From Phytoactinopolyspora limicola (GTDB lineage Bacteria; Actinomycetota; Actinomycetes; Jiangellales; Jiangellaceae), in assembly GCF_011320225.1 (NCBI RefSeq), contig NZ_JAAOEN010000006.1:124001-188000 (forward strand): a stretch of DNA of 64,000 bases. The letters are read 5' to 3'. The number at the start of each line of letters is the position of its first letter. The first letter of the stretch is position 1. The notes under the pieces are model-generated. The model was not told the origin of the DNA. It did no database searches and was given only the letters and a program-made list of their open reading frames with translations. Positions 50,431 to 59,913 of the stretch are shown one piece after another. A program made the position numbers and the translations under genes.

Positions 50431-51063
50431 GTGAACCCACGTCTCGAGACGACTGGTTCTGTCTCCGAACCCCTGGCCCAGACGCCACCAGCCAGCATGG
50501 GCCTGGACGACCACATCTACAACCGGCTGCTACGCGAGCGCATCATCTTCCTTGGTTCGGAGGTGCGCGACCAGAATGCCAACGCGATCTGCGCGCAGCT
50601 GCTCTTGCTCGCGGCCGAAGACCCGAACCGGGACATCCACCTCTACATCAACTCCCCAGGTGGATCGGTCTGGGCGGGTATGGCGATCTACGACACCATG
50701 CAGTACATCAAGCCGGACGTCGCCACGTTCGCTATGGGGTTCGCTGCCTCGATGGGCCAGTTCCTGCTGTGCGCCGGTGCGCCGGGTAAGCGGTATGCGC
50801 TGCAGCACGCCAAGATCCTCATGCACCAGCCGTCCGGCGGCGTCGGGGGAACCGCTAGCGACATCCGCATCCATGCTGAGTCGCTGGTGCGCACCAAGAA
50901 GGAGATGGCGAAGCTGATCTCCCAGCACACCGGCCGCCCGGTCGAGGAGATCGAGCGTGACTCCGACCGCGACCGCTACTTCACCGCCGACGAAGCCCGC
51001 GAGTACGGCTTCGTCGACCAGGTGATCACGAGCGTGTCCGAGCTCCCCACCGACGGTGTCTGA
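50431..51063 (+). CDS. clpP1: ATP-dependent Clp protease proteolytic subunit 1
   Basis: 210 aa serine protease. Catalytic Ser107 in GFAASMGQ, His132 in ILMHQPSGG, Asp in ERDSDRD (177). Oxyanion-loop NSPGGSV at 74-80. It has an N-terminal extension of about 25 residues, probably a processed propeptide. In actinobacteria ClpP1 and ClpP2 form one mixed tetradecamer that degrades unfolded or tagged proteins with ClpX or ClpC. GTG 50431 is preceded by GAGGAG. The clpP2 start is 42 nt downstream. Confidence 0.96.
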   Translation: MNPRLETTGSVSEPLAQTPPASMGLDDHIYNRLLRERIIFLGSEVRDQNANAICAQLLLLAAEDPNRDIHLYINSPGGSVWAGMAIYDTMQYIKPDVATFAMGFAASMGQFLLCAGAPGKRYALQHAKILMHQPSGGVGGTASDIRIHAESLVRTKKEMAKLISQHTGRPVEEIERDSDRDRYFTADEAREYGFVDQVITSVSELPTDGV

Positions 51064-51105
51064 TCACACTTCCCACGCCCATTGAGATGAAATGAGAACC
51101 TTGCG

Positions 51106-51714
51106 ATGAATTACTACATCCCACAGTGGGAGGAGCGGACGTCATACGGCTTCCGCCGAATCGACCCCTACGCGAAGCTGTTCGAAGAGCGGATCATCTT
51201 CCTCGGCACTCCGGTGAGCGACGACGTAGCCAACGCCGTCATGGCGCAGCTGATCTGCTTGGAGTCGATGGACCCGGATCGTGATATCGAGATCTACATC
51301 AACTCGCCCGGTGGCTCGTTCACCGCGATGACCACGATCTACGACACGATGCAGTTCATCAAGCCGGACGTGCGGACGGTGTGCATGGGCCAGGCGGCGT
51401 CCGCAGCCGCGGTGCTGCTGGCCGCCGGTGCGCCGGGGAAACGACTGGCCGTTCCGAACGCTCGTGTGCTGATTCACCAGCCGGCGGTCGGCGAGGCCAT
51501 CTTCGGTCAGGCCAGCGACATCGAGATCCAGGCCAATGAGATCCAGCGGATGCGTAACCTCATGGAGGAGATGATTTCCAAGCACTCCAACAAGAGTGTC
51601 GAGGAGGTCCGTCGCGACGTCGAGCGAGACAAGATCCTCACGACACAGGAGGCGATCGACTACGGGCTGGTCGACAACTTCACTGCCTCCCGCAAGGCGA
51701 GTCTGGCCAGCTGA
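51106..51714 (+). CDS. clpP2: ATP-dependent Clp protease proteolytic subunit 2
   Basis: 202 aa. Ser99 in GQAASAAAV, His124 in VLIHQPAV, Asp in ERDKILT, NSPGGSF at 67-73. The short N-terminus (MNYYIPQWEERTSYGFRRIDPYAKLFEERIIFLG) is typical of the actinobacterial second subunit. It is co-transcribed with clpP1. The stop codon lies within a 20-bp tandem repeat tract followed by a terminator hairpin. Confidence 0.96.
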   Translation: MNYYIPQWEERTSYGFRRIDPYAKLFEERIIFLGTPVSDDVANAVMAQLICLESMDPDRDIEIYINSPGGSFTAMTTIYDTMQFIKPDVRTVCMGQAASAAAVLLAAGAPGKRLAVPNARVLIHQPAVGEAIFGQASDIEIQANEIQRMRNLMEEMISKHSNKSVEEVRRDVERDKILTTQEAIDYGLVDNFTASRKASLAS

Positions 51715-51800
51715 ACTCGGCACTGGCCAGCTGAACTCGGCACTGGCCAGCTGAACTCGACGTCGTCCAGCCGAGTTCGACGTCGTTCAGCTGAGCTCAG
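51704..51800. repeat. tandem CTGGCCAGCTGAACTCGGCA repeats at the clpP2 end
   Basis: A 20-bp unit occurs about three times in a row from 51704 (the first copy includes the clpP2 stop codon), then two decayed copies, one partly inverted (CCAGCCGAGTTCGACGTCG, TTCAGCTGAGCTCAG). AGCTGA cores give several alternative stems just before the terminator. Confidence 0.75.
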
Positions 51801-51815
51801 TAGGGATCGTAAAAC

Positions 51816-51852
51816 TACGGGTCCCGGGTGGTGTGGCCATCCGGGACCCGTA
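51816..51852. terminator. hairpin terminator after clpP2
   Basis: TACGGGTCCCGG (51816-51827) pairs perfectly with CCGGGACCCGTA (51841-51852), 12 bp with a 13-nt loop, preceded by AAAAC. It separates clpP1P2 from clpX, which must have its own promoter in 51853-52138; that stretch shows no gene. Confidence 0.8.
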
Positions 51853-52138
51853 CGCTTGGTGCCCGTTGTGCGGTTTGAGGTGTGGCCGGGTTCGTGTGTG
51901 CGGCGGACCGGGTCTGGCGCCGGCGGCCGTCCGGGTTCGCGCGGGCGGCGGACCGGGGCTGTGCGCCCGGGCTGCGTGACGGCCGAGCCATGTGGCCAAT
52001 CAACTCAAGGCGCGACGCGCCCGATGGGAGGGTTGGGTGCCGTGTGGGCGGGAAAGGATGTACCGTCGAAGGACGCGACGCGACCGATCACGGTAGGCGT
52101 TGGACGTAGACGGCACCTGGGACGGAAGGACGAACCGC

Positions 52139-53440
52139 GTGGCACGTATCGGCGACGCCGACCATCTGCTCAAGTGTTCTTTCTGCGGCAAGAGCCAGAA
52201 GCAGGTCAAGAAGCTCATCGCAGGGCCTGGTGTGTACATCTGTGACGAGTGCATCGACCTGTGCAACGAGATCATCGAAGAGGAACTCAGCGAGAACCCG
52301 GATGTGGGCGGCCTGTCGAGCCTGCCCAAGCCCCGGGAGATCTACGAGTTTCTGGAGCAGTACGTCGTCGGGCAAGAGTCAGCCAAGAAGGCCTTGTCGG
52401 TGGCCGTCTACAACCACTACAAGCGGGTGCAGGCCAAACAGACCACGACGCCACGTTCGGACAAGGACGAGACGGTCGAGTTGTCCAAGTCGAACATCTT
52501 GCTGGTTGGTCCCACCGGATGTGGCAAGACGTATCTTGCTCAGACGTTGGCCAAGATGCTCAACGTGCCGTTCGCCATCGCCGATGCCACCGCGCTTACC
52601 GAGGCGGGGTATGTGGGCGAAGACGTCGAGAACATTCTGCTGAAGCTGATCCAGGCGGCGGATTACGACGTCAAGAAGGCCGAAACCGGCATCATCTACA
52701 TCGACGAGATCGACAAGATCGCCCGGAAGAGCGAGAACCCATCCATCACCCGTGACGTTTCCGGGGAGGGGGTTCAGCAGGCGCTGTTGAAGATCCTGGA
52801 GGGCACCACCGCCAGCGTGCCGCCGCAAGGCGGGCGCAAGCACCCGCATCAGGAGTTCATCCAGATCGACACCTCCAACGTGTTGTTCATCGTTGGTGGG
52901 GCGTTCGCTGGTCTTGAGGACATCATCCAGCAGCGGGTCGGCAAGCGCGGGCTGGGTTTCGCCGCCGAGGTCGCCGGCAAGAAGGATCAGAGCGTTGACG
53001 ACGTGCTGGCCAAGGTTATGCCGGACGATCTGCTGAAGTTCGGGTTGATCCCGGAGTTCATCGGCCGGCTGCCGGTTCTCACCACGGTCAGCCCGCTGGA
53101 CCGGGAAGCGTTGATCCGGATCCTCTCCGAACCGCGCAACGCGTTGATCAAGCAGTACAAGCGGACCTTCGAGATCGCGGACAACATCGAGTTGGAGTTC
53201 ACCCCTGAGGCCGTCGCGGCGGTAGCCGACCAGGCGCTGCTGCGGGGTACCGGCGCTCGTGGCACCCGCGCGGTGCTCGAAGAGGTCCTGCTGGACGTGA
53301 TGTACGAGGTGCCCAGCCGCGACGACGTTGGCCGGGTGGTCATCGACCGCGACGTCGTGTTGCAGAACGTCCTGCCCACTCTGGTGCCACGTGGCGCGCC
53401 GCAGCGCAGCCGGCGGGAACGCCGCGAGAAGTCCGCCTGA
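52139..53440 (+). CDS. clpX: Clp protease ATP-binding subunit ClpX
   Basis: 433 aa AAA+ unfoldase. N-terminal zinc finger with Cys13, Cys16, Cys35, Cys38 ([15 protein letters not shown]). Walker [11 protein letters not shown] at about 124, Walker [11 protein letters not shown], sensor and Arg-finger regions, and the pore loop GYVGEDVEN. It docks to ClpP1P2 and feeds substrates into the chamber. GTG 52139 gives the standard N-terminus; the upstream frame to 52100 is leader. It is separated from clpP2 by a terminator and 420 bp, so it is not strictly in the same operon. Confidence 0.96.
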   Translation: MARIGDADHLLKCSFCGKSQKQVKKLIAGPGVYICDECIDLCNEIIEEELSENPDVGGLSSLPKPREIYEFLEQYVVGQESAKKALSVAVYNHYKRVQAKQTTTPRSDKDETVELSKSNILLVGPTGCGKTYLAQTLAKMLNVPFAIADATALTEAGYVGEDVENILLKLIQAADYDVKKAETGIIYIDEIDKIARKSENPSITRDVSGEGVQQALLKILEGTTASVPPQGGRKHPHQEFIQIDTSNVLFIVGGAFAGLEDIIQQRVGKRGLGFAAEVAGKKDQSVDDVLAKVMPDDLLKFGLIPEFIGRLPVLTTVSPLDREALIRILSEPRNALIKQYKRTFEIADNIELEFTPEAVAAVADQALLRGTGARGTRAVLEEVLLDVMYEVPSRDDVGRVVIDRDVVLQNVLPTLVPRGAPQRSRRERREKSA

Positions 53441-53501
53441 CTGCTCGCCCCTGCTCGCCCCTGCTCACGTCGCTCCGGCTGCTCAGCTCGCTCCGCTGTA
53501 A

Positions 53502-53543
53502 CGTCCTGCAGGCGGTGGCCCCTGGCGCTCGCGCTGCAGGACG
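53502..53543. terminator. hairpin after clpX
   Basis: CGTCCTGCAG (53502-53511) pairs with CTGCAGGACG (53534-53543), a 10-bp perfect stem. It is preceded by a degenerate CTGCTC repeat (53441-53490). Likely clpX terminator. Confidence 0.65.
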
Positions 53544-53702
53544 CTCGGGCGAGACGCGGCGGAAGTTTCCGGGTGGCTGCGGGCGTTGGGCGAGATCATC
53601 ACCGAGTAGACTCGTGCGCTGTTGCTATCGGCCAGTGAGTGGTTGATAGGTGGGTGGCGAGGGAGGCCCTCGTCATTCGACGCCTCACGTCCTTGGGGGG
53701 AC

Positions 53703-55124
53703 ATGACAGTGAACGATCTTGTGGTGCGCCGGCGGCTGATCGTGCGGTCCGCGGCGGTTCTTCTGCCGGCCGGCCTGCTGCTGATACCGGCCCTGACCGC
53801 TTCGGCGACGGGCGACGCCCGTGATGACCCTCCGGCTGGCGCCAAGTCCGAGGTGAGCGCGGCCCAGGAGGCCGAAGATCTCACCGACGGACTCAGCTCC
53901 GAAGATCTAGCGGCCGCGCTGGTCGGCTCTGGGGTGACCGTCGTGAACGCCGAATACATCGGCGACGACGCGGCGGCCGGGGTGGTGTCCGGCTTCGGTG
54001 ACGTATTCGGTATCGACGAAGGTATCGCGTTGTCGTCCGGTGCGATCGCGGGTGAGGCCAGCAATCTCTTCGGGCCCAACGAGAGGATCAGCTGGTCTAC
54101 TGACTTCGATCGTCCCGGATACGCCCTGCTCGACGAACTGGTGGATCCGCTGGTAACCCACGACGCGTCGGTGTTGGAGATCGACTTCGTGCCGGACACC
54201 GACCAGATCGACTTCCGTTACGTGTTCGGTTCGGAGGAGTACAACGAGTTCGTCAACAGCGACTACAACGACGTTTTCGCCTTCTTCGTGAATGGCGAGA
54301 ACTGCGCGGTCGTGGGTGACGACGCGGACCCGGTGTCGGTGAACACGATCAACAACGACGTCAACGCCGAGTTCTACATCGACAACGAACACGACTGGAA
54401 CACGTTCGACCCCACGCCGCACAACACCGAACTCGACGGCTTCACCACGGTCTTGACCTGTGCCGCCACCGTCGAGGCCGGCGAGACCAACACGCTGATC
54501 CTGGCCATCGCGGACACGAATGACCGCATCTACGACTCCACGGTGCTGATCGAGGCGGGGTCTTTCCGATCGAACAGCCGTCCCGTCGCCGACGACCAAG
54601 CCGTCAGCACGGCGATCGACACGGCCGTCGACATCACCCTCACCGGAAGCGACCCGGACGGCGATCCGATCACCTTCGTGGTCGAGTCGCAGCCGAGCAA
54701 CGGTGAGTTGACCGGATCGGCTCCGGAGCTCGTGTATACGCCGGAGGACGGCTATTCCGGCGCCGACGAGTTCACGTTCACCGTCAGCGACGGTTCGCTG
54801 ACGTCCGAGCCGGCCACCGTCACGATCACCATTGGCGAGCCAGACCCGACGCCGGAGCCTACGGAGTCGCCCGAGCCGACGGACTCGCCGGAGCCCACGG
54901 AGTCGCCCGAGCCGACGGACTCGCCGCAGCCCACCGGGTCCCCCGAACCGACGGACTCGCCGGAGCCCACCACCGATCCGACGCCCACGACCCCACCGGG
55001 CGACGATGAACTGCCGGACACCGGGTTCGGCACCGCCGGTTGGCTGGGGATCGCGGCGCTGATGGCGGTCGCGGGGATGGCTCTCGCGGGTGTGGCTCGT
55101 GGACGGGTCCACTCCAGGTTCTGA
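53703..55124 (+). CDS. LPXTG wall-anchored protein with choice-of-anchor L domain
   Basis: 473 aa secreted protein. The signal peptide (RRRLIVRSAAVLLPAGLLLIPALTASATG) is followed by a choice-of-anchor-L-type domain (LAAALVGSGVTVVNAEYIGD; GIALSSG; VLEIDFVP; FRYVFGSEEYNEFV; DVFAFFVNG). Then comes an Ig/cadherin-like repeat (PVADDQAVSTAIDTAVDITLTGSDPDGDPITF) and a (PEPTDS)n linker. It ends with LPDTG, a hydrophobic helix and basic tail for sortase attachment. Function outside the cell is unknown, perhaps adhesion. ATG 53703 with GGGGGG upstream. No sortase gene is nearby. Confidence 0.85.
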   Translation: MTVNDLVVRRRLIVRSAAVLLPAGLLLIPALTASATGDARDDPPAGAKSEVSAAQEAEDLTDGLSSEDLAAALVGSGVTVVNAEYIGDDAAAGVVSGFGDVFGIDEGIALSSGAIAGEASNLFGPNERISWSTDFDRPGYALLDELVDPLVTHDASVLEIDFVPDTDQIDFRYVFGSEEYNEFVNSDYNDVFAFFVNGENCAVVGDDADPVSVNTINNDVNAEFYIDNEHDWNTFDPTPHNTELDGFTTVLTCAATVEAGETNTLILAIADTNDRIYDSTVLIEAGSFRSNSRPVADDQAVSTAIDTAVDITLTGSDPDGDPITFVVESQPSNGELTGSAPELVYTPEDGYSGADEFTFTVSDGSLTSEPATVTITIGEPDPTPEPTESPEPTDSPEPTESPEPTDSPQPTGSPEPTDSPEPTTDPTPTTPPGDDELPDTGFGTAGWLGIAALMAVAGMALAGVARGRVHSRF

Positions 55125-55314
55125 GCCCAGCGGCTGAAGGCTGATGCCGATCGGCTGGCCGGACGGTAGGGCGGTCAAGCGCTGAGGTCGCTTGGCCGTC
55201 CTCGTCCGGTACAACAGTCCGACAGGCCGGTCATCGTGCCGCTGCATGAACTCACGGCCGCGTGACACCCGTTACGGTGACGGCGGGCAACCGACGGCGG
55301 CGAGAGGCGGCACG

Positions 55315-56874
55315 ATGACCGATCAGGTGATCCTGCGTGGTGGAACGGTCTTTGATGGTTTGGGGTCACCGGGGCGCCGCGCCGACGTCGAGGTTCGATC
55401 CGGACGAGTCGCTCGGATCGGACAGGTCGCGGCCGGAGCGGGGGCGCGGGAGGTCGACTGCGACGGCCTGTACGTCGCGCCGGGGTTCGTCGACGCGCAC
55501 TCACATAGCGACGTCGTCCCAGCCATGGACGAGCCGCAACCGTTCAAGCTGCTGCAAGGTGTGACGACGGAGGTCGCCGGCAACTGTGGGTTCAGCTTCG
55601 CGCCGCTGACCGAGGAGTCGGCGGATCTGGTGCGAGAGATGTTCGACGAACTTGCCGGGGGAGCGGACGTGTTTCCCGGATCGTTCGCCGCCTTCCTCGA
55701 CGTGATGCAGCAGCGTGGGCCGACGAACCACATGGCTTACCTCGTGGGGCATCACACCCTCCGGTTGACCGCCAATGGCGCCGGCGACGAGCTGCTGCCC
55801 GGCGCGATGGACCGGATGAAGGAACTCGCGGCGGAGGCGTTCGAGGCCGGCGCGGTGGGTTTCTCGACTGGTTTGATCTACCCGCCGGGGTGTTTCGCCG
55901 GCCAAGCCGAGATCGAGGAGATCGCCCGGGTCGCCGGCGTCTACGGCCGAACCTACGCGACCCATATGCGCGACGAGGGCCGGTTCCTGGAGAACGCGGT
56001 GGACGAGGCGGTCGCGATCGCCCGCGCCGGTGGGCTGCGGTTGCAGATTTCCCATTGCAAGGCGGCTGGGATTCCGGCGCACGGCAAGGGCAGGGTGTTG
56101 CTGGACCACATCGAGCGGGCCCGGCTGGCCGGTGTGGACATCGCTGGTGACCAATACCCATACCTGGCCGGCGGCACGGTGATGTTGGCGTTGCTTCCCA
56201 ACGCCGCGGCGGTTGGTGGCAGCCGGGCGATGACGGCCCGCCTGGCCGATCCCGGGCAGCGGGCGTCGCTGCGGGTGCAGGCTGAACGTGGCCATCCCGG
56301 CGATGGCGTGTGGGCCAGCACCGATCCGGCCAAGGTGTTGATCACCGGGCACGCCGACGGCACCATCGTCGGCCGCACGTTGGCTGAGGTGGCGGGGTCC
56401 GCCGACGCGTTCGACACGTTATGCGATCTGCTGGTAGCCGACCCGACGGCGGCGATCGTGCTGGAGATGATGGCCGAGTCGGACGTCCGTGACATCATGG
56501 TTAACCCACTGGTCGGTATCGGATCCGACAACGGTCCACCCGTCGGGATGCAGCATCCACGCACATACGGCTGCTTTCCGCGGGTGCTCGGCACCTATGT
56601 TCGCGACGAGAAGGTGCTGACCTGGGAAGAGGCGATCCGCAAGGCGACGTCGTTGATCGCGCGGCAGTTCGGGTTGGCCGGACGCGGCGTTCTTCTCCCT
56701 GGCTGCCACGCCGACGTGACCGTGTTCGACCCGGAGACGATCGGCCACCGCGGCACCTACACCAACCCCGGCGTCACCCCGGACGGCGTCCACACCGTCT
56801 TGCTCAGCGGTCAGCCCGTCGTCGTCGGTGGCGAGTTCACCGGCGAGCGAGCGGGTAGCGTCCTACGTGCCTGA
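55315..56874 (+). CDS. N-acyl-D-amino-acid deacylase (D-aminoacylase family)
   Basis: 519 aa amidohydrolase-superfamily enzyme. HSHSD (metal-binding HxH) lies in GFVDAHSHSD. VTTEVAGNCGFSFAPL contains the Cys that bridges metal in D-aminoacylases. FSTGLIYPPGCFAGQAEI, THMRDEG, ISHCKAAG and DQYPYLAGGT are family motifs, and GSDNGPP supplies the late catalytic Asp. It removes acyl groups from N-acyl-D-amino acids or acts on D-peptide-like compounds. GAGAGGC precedes ATG 55315. First gene of the peptide-use run. Confidence 0.88.
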   Translation: MTDQVILRGGTVFDGLGSPGRRADVEVRSGRVARIGQVAAGAGAREVDCDGLYVAPGFVDAHSHSDVVPAMDEPQPFKLLQGVTTEVAGNCGFSFAPLTEESADLVREMFDELAGGADVFPGSFAAFLDVMQQRGPTNHMAYLVGHHTLRLTANGAGDELLPGAMDRMKELAAEAFEAGAVGFSTGLIYPPGCFAGQAEIEEIARVAGVYGRTYATHMRDEGRFLENAVDEAVAIARAGGLRLQISHCKAAGIPAHGKGRVLLDHIERARLAGVDIAGDQYPYLAGGTVMLALLPNAAAVGGSRAMTARLADPGQRASLRVQAERGHPGDGVWASTDPAKVLITGHADGTIVGRTLAEVAGSADAFDTLCDLLVADPTAAIVLEMMAESDVRDIMVNPLVGIGSDNGPPVGMQHPRTYGCFPRVLGTYVRDEKVLTWEEAIRKATSLIARQFGLAGRGVLLPGCHADVTVFDPETIGHRGTYTNPGVTPDGVHTVLLSGQPVVVGGEFTGERAGSVLRA

Positions 56875-56953
56875 CCACCCACTCCCCGCGACGATCACCG
56901 GGAGTGGGGACGAGGGAAACGAAGCAGCGGTTGAGACGACGAGGAGCTACTCC

Positions 56954-58171
56954 GTGAATGGTGATGTCGGACGACGGTTCGTCCTGGCTGGTGGTGACGT
57001 TTTCGACGGCACGGGGGCGCCCCCGGAGCGGGCGGACGTGCTCGTGCAGGACGGCCGGATCGCCGCCGTCGGTACTGGCCTCGACGCGGACGAGGTCGTC
57101 GACGCTACCGGCGCGACGATCCTGCCGGGCATGATCGACTGCCACGTCCACGTGATGCTGTCCGGCGTCGATGTGATGGCGCATTTGAACCAGCCGTTCT
57201 CGTACGCGTTCTATGCCGCCATCGCGAATCTCCGTGCCATCCTCGATTGTGGTATCACGACGGTCCGCGACGCCGGCGGCGCCGACCTCGGCGTGAAGCA
57301 GGCGGTGGCCGACGGCCTCATCGATGGCCCCCGGATGTGCACCGCGATCAGCATTCTCGGCCAGACCGGTGGGCACACCGACGAATGGCACCCGAGCGGG
57401 GTGACGACCGACTTCTTCGTGCCACATCCGGGTCGCCCGGAGGCGGTGGTGGACGGACCGGAGCAGATGCGCCTGCGGGTTCGGGAGCTGGTCCGGGCCG
57501 GGGCCGACGTGATCAAGATCTGTACCTCCGGCGGCGTCGTGTCGCCCCGCGACGACCCGCGCCGGGCGCAGCTCAGCCCGGACGAGTTGGCCGTATGCCT
57601 GGCCGAGGCGGCGGCCGCGGGAGTGCCGGTGATGGCGCACGCGCAGGGTGCACCGGGGATCAAGAACGCCGTGCGGGCGGGGGTGCGGTCGATCGAACAT
57701 GGGATCTTCCTGGACGACGAAGCGATCGACATGATGCTCGCCGCGGGCACATTCCTGGTGCCGACGCTGGTGGCGCCGCATTGGGTGCTCGACGCCGCGG
57801 CCGCGGGAGCCGCTATCCCCGACGTCGTGGTCGACAAGGCACGCATGGTGGTGGAGGTCCACCGCGACGCCATCGGGCGCGCGGCGGCCGCCGGGGTGCG
57901 CATCGCCTTCGGCACCGACAGCGGCGTCGGCCCCCACGGGGACAACCTGCGTGAGCTGGAGTTGATGCGCCAAGCCGGCCTGGCACCGGCGGCAGTCCTG
58001 CGCGCGGCGACTAGCACAGCCGCCGAACTCCTCGGCGTGGACGCCGACGTCGGCACGGTTGAACCGGGTCGACGGGCGGATCTCGTGCTGGTCGGCGGCG
58101 ACCCGTTCGACTTTCCGGCGCTCAGAACGAACATCCAGGCCGTGTTCAAGGATGGGCGGCGGGTCGGCTGA
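56954..58171 (+). CDS. amidohydrolase (prolidase/imidazolonepropionase-like)
   Basis: 405 aa. HVHVM (HxH) lies in GMIDCHVHVML. TTVRDAGGA, the bridging Lys in GADVIKICTSGG (VIK), PVMAHAQG, SIEHGIFLD and FGTDSGVGPHG (late Asp) make a complete binuclear Zn site of the Xaa-Pro dipeptidase/carboxypeptidase-like group (Sgx9260-type). GAGGAG lies 8 nt before GTG 56954; the longer frame overlaps the previous gene and is not preferred. Probably cleaves L-Xaa-amino-acid dipeptides imported by the adjacent transporter. Confidence 0.86.
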   Translation: MNGDVGRRFVLAGGDVFDGTGAPPERADVLVQDGRIAAVGTGLDADEVVDATGATILPGMIDCHVHVMLSGVDVMAHLNQPFSYAFYAAIANLRAILDCGITTVRDAGGADLGVKQAVADGLIDGPRMCTAISILGQTGGHTDEWHPSGVTTDFFVPHPGRPEAVVDGPEQMRLRVRELVRAGADVIKICTSGGVVSPRDDPRRAQLSPDELAVCLAEAAAAGVPVMAHAQGAPGIKNAVRAGVRSIEHGIFLDDEAIDMMLAAGTFLVPTLVAPHWVLDAAAAGAAIPDVVVDKARMVVEVHRDAIGRAAAAGVRIAFGTDSGVGPHGDNLRELELMRQAGLAPAAVLRAATSTAAELLGVDADVGTVEPGRRADLVLVGGDPFDFPALRTNIQAVFKDGRRVG

Positions 58172-58314
58172 GGTGCCCGCCGCGGCTGCGGTGTGGCCTC
58201 CGGGTAGGTGTGCACGACGACGTGTGGGGCCGTGAGTTGTGGGACCGGCCAATGACGGGCCGGGGTTCGGCGGGCCAGGCTTACCGAATCACGGCGTACT
58301 GCGAAGGAGTTGCC

Positions 58315-59913
58315 ATGCGTATCGGACGGATATCCGGACTCGCCGCAGCGTTGACGCTGTTCCTGGTGGCGTGCGGCTCGGACGGTGGTGGCACGGACAG
58401 CGACGACGACGTCGACACCGGCGCGGCCTCCGGTGACTGGGCGTTCGCCACGGCGATCAAGGCGGACCCGGGGGACCTGCACCCACACCTGACGACGCTC
58501 GCGGCCACCCGCGGCGTCGCCGCCTACATGTACGACAAGCTGGTCTATTTCACCCGCGACGGCGAGCAGTTGCCCTGGCTGGCGGAGTCGTGGGAGGTCG
58601 ACGGCGACTCCGTCACCTACACCATCCACGACGGCGTGACCTGTTCCGACGGCACCCCGCTGACTGCCAGCGACGTCGCCGCGAACTTCGAGTTCGTCAC
58701 CGACCCGGACAACCAGGCGCCGGTGCGTGGCGTACTGATCCCGGCCGAGCTGGAGATCACCGCCGACGACGACGCCCGAACGGTGACCCTGACCGCCCCC
58801 GATCCGGACCCGTTCCTGTTGCACAGCACCGGCGAGCTGTTCATCGCCTGCCGGGCCGGCCTCGACGATCCCGACCTGCTACAGGCCGACGGACTCGGCT
58901 CCGGCATGTACGCGTTGTCCGAGCGGGTGCCCAACGATCACTACACCTTCGAGCGCCGCGACGAGTACACCTGGGGACCAGGGGGTGCTACGGCCGCGGA
59001 TCCCGGGACCGCGGCCTCTATTACGTTGCGCGTCATCGAGAACGAGTCGACCGCGGTCAACCTGTTCCTCTCCGGTGAGATCGACGCGGTCAGCGCGGTA
59101 GGGCCAGACCGGCAGCGGCTAGAGGACAGCCACGAGCAGGTCACCTCCGGCGGTACGGTCGGCGAGCTCTTCTTCAACCAGGCCGACGATCACCCGAGCG
59201 CCGACCCCGATGTGCGGGCCGCACTGGCCCAGGCGCTGGACTTCGCCGAGCTGACCGCGGTGATCACCGGTGGTTTCGGGGAGCAATCGCGGGCCACCGC
59301 AGCCATCGAGCCGGTGGCGTGCTCGTACGACGCCGTGACCGGGCAACTGCCCGACTTCGACCCGGAAGGAGCCCGGGCGATCCTCGACGACGCCGGCTGG
59401 ACCGCGGGTTCCAACGGAGTCCGCGAGCGCGACGGCGAGCGGTTGTCGTTCTCCCTGGTCTATAACAGCACCCGAGGGGAGACGACGGCGTCCGCGGCGG
59501 AGTTGATCGCACAGCAATGGAGCGACGTCGGGGCCGATGTCACCACGCGCGGGATGCCGCCGACGGAATACAACACGGTGGTCTTCAGCGCCGGTGACTG
59601 GGACGCCGTGCTGCTGCCGGTCAACGTCCGGCTGCCCAGCCAGCTGGTGCCGTTCTTCTCCGGGACACCGGTACCTGATGGCGTCAATTTCGCCCACCTC
59701 ACCAACGACGAGTACGAGGCCGCGGTGGCCGACGCGATGCAGCTGCCAGGTGAGGAGAGCTGCCCCGAATGGCAGCGTGCCGACCAGGCGCTGATCGCCG
59801 CCCGCGACGTGCTGCTGTTCGCCGACGAGACGATTCCGACGTTTCTGGACGGCGTAACCCTGGAGTTGGGCTCGGACGGCATCGTGGCCCCGACCATCCG
59901 CGCGGTGTCATGA
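58315..59913 (+). CDS. peptide ABC transporter substrate-binding lipoprotein
   Basis: 532 aa, SBP_bac_5 family. Short lipoprotein signal with lipobox LVAC (Cys20), Asp-rich linker, then PWLAESWEVDGDSVTYTIHDGVTCSDGTPLTASDVAANF. It binds peptides outside the membrane. ATG 58315 with AAGGAG upstream. Stop overlaps the next start (ATGA). One visible oddity is the short linker length and relatively Cys-containing core (ACRAGL, VACSYDA, ESCPEWQ). Confidence 0.92.
   Translation: MRIGRISGLAAALTLFLVACGSDGGGTDSDDDVDTGAASGDWAFATAIKADPGDLHPHLTTLAATRGVAAYMYDKLVYFTRDGEQLPWLAESWEVDGDSVTYTIHDGVTCSDGTPLTASDVAANFEFVTDPDNQAPVRGVLIPAELEITADDDARTVTLTAPDPDPFLLHSTGELFIACRAGLDDPDLLQADGLGSGMYALSERVPNDHYTFERRDEYTWGPGGATAADPGTAASITLRVIENESTAVNLFLSGEIDAVSAVGPDRQRLEDSHEQVTSGGTVGELFFNQADDHPSADPDVRAALAQALDFAELTAVITGGFGEQSRATAAIEPVACSYDAVTGQLPDFDPEGARAILDDAGWTAGSNGVRERDGERLSFSLVYNSTRGETTASAAELIAQQWSDVGADVTTRGMPPTEYNTVVFSAGDWDAVLLPVNVRLPSQLVPFFSGTPVPDGVNFAHLTNDEYEAAVADAMQLPGEESCPEWQRADQALIAARDVLLFADETIPTFLDGVTLELGSDGIVAPTIRAVS

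Noticed and set aside
56837-58824. Two long minus-strand frames (471 and 537 codons)
   Set aside because: They oppose the amidohydrolase and binding-protein genes, whose motifs and overlaps are unambiguous.
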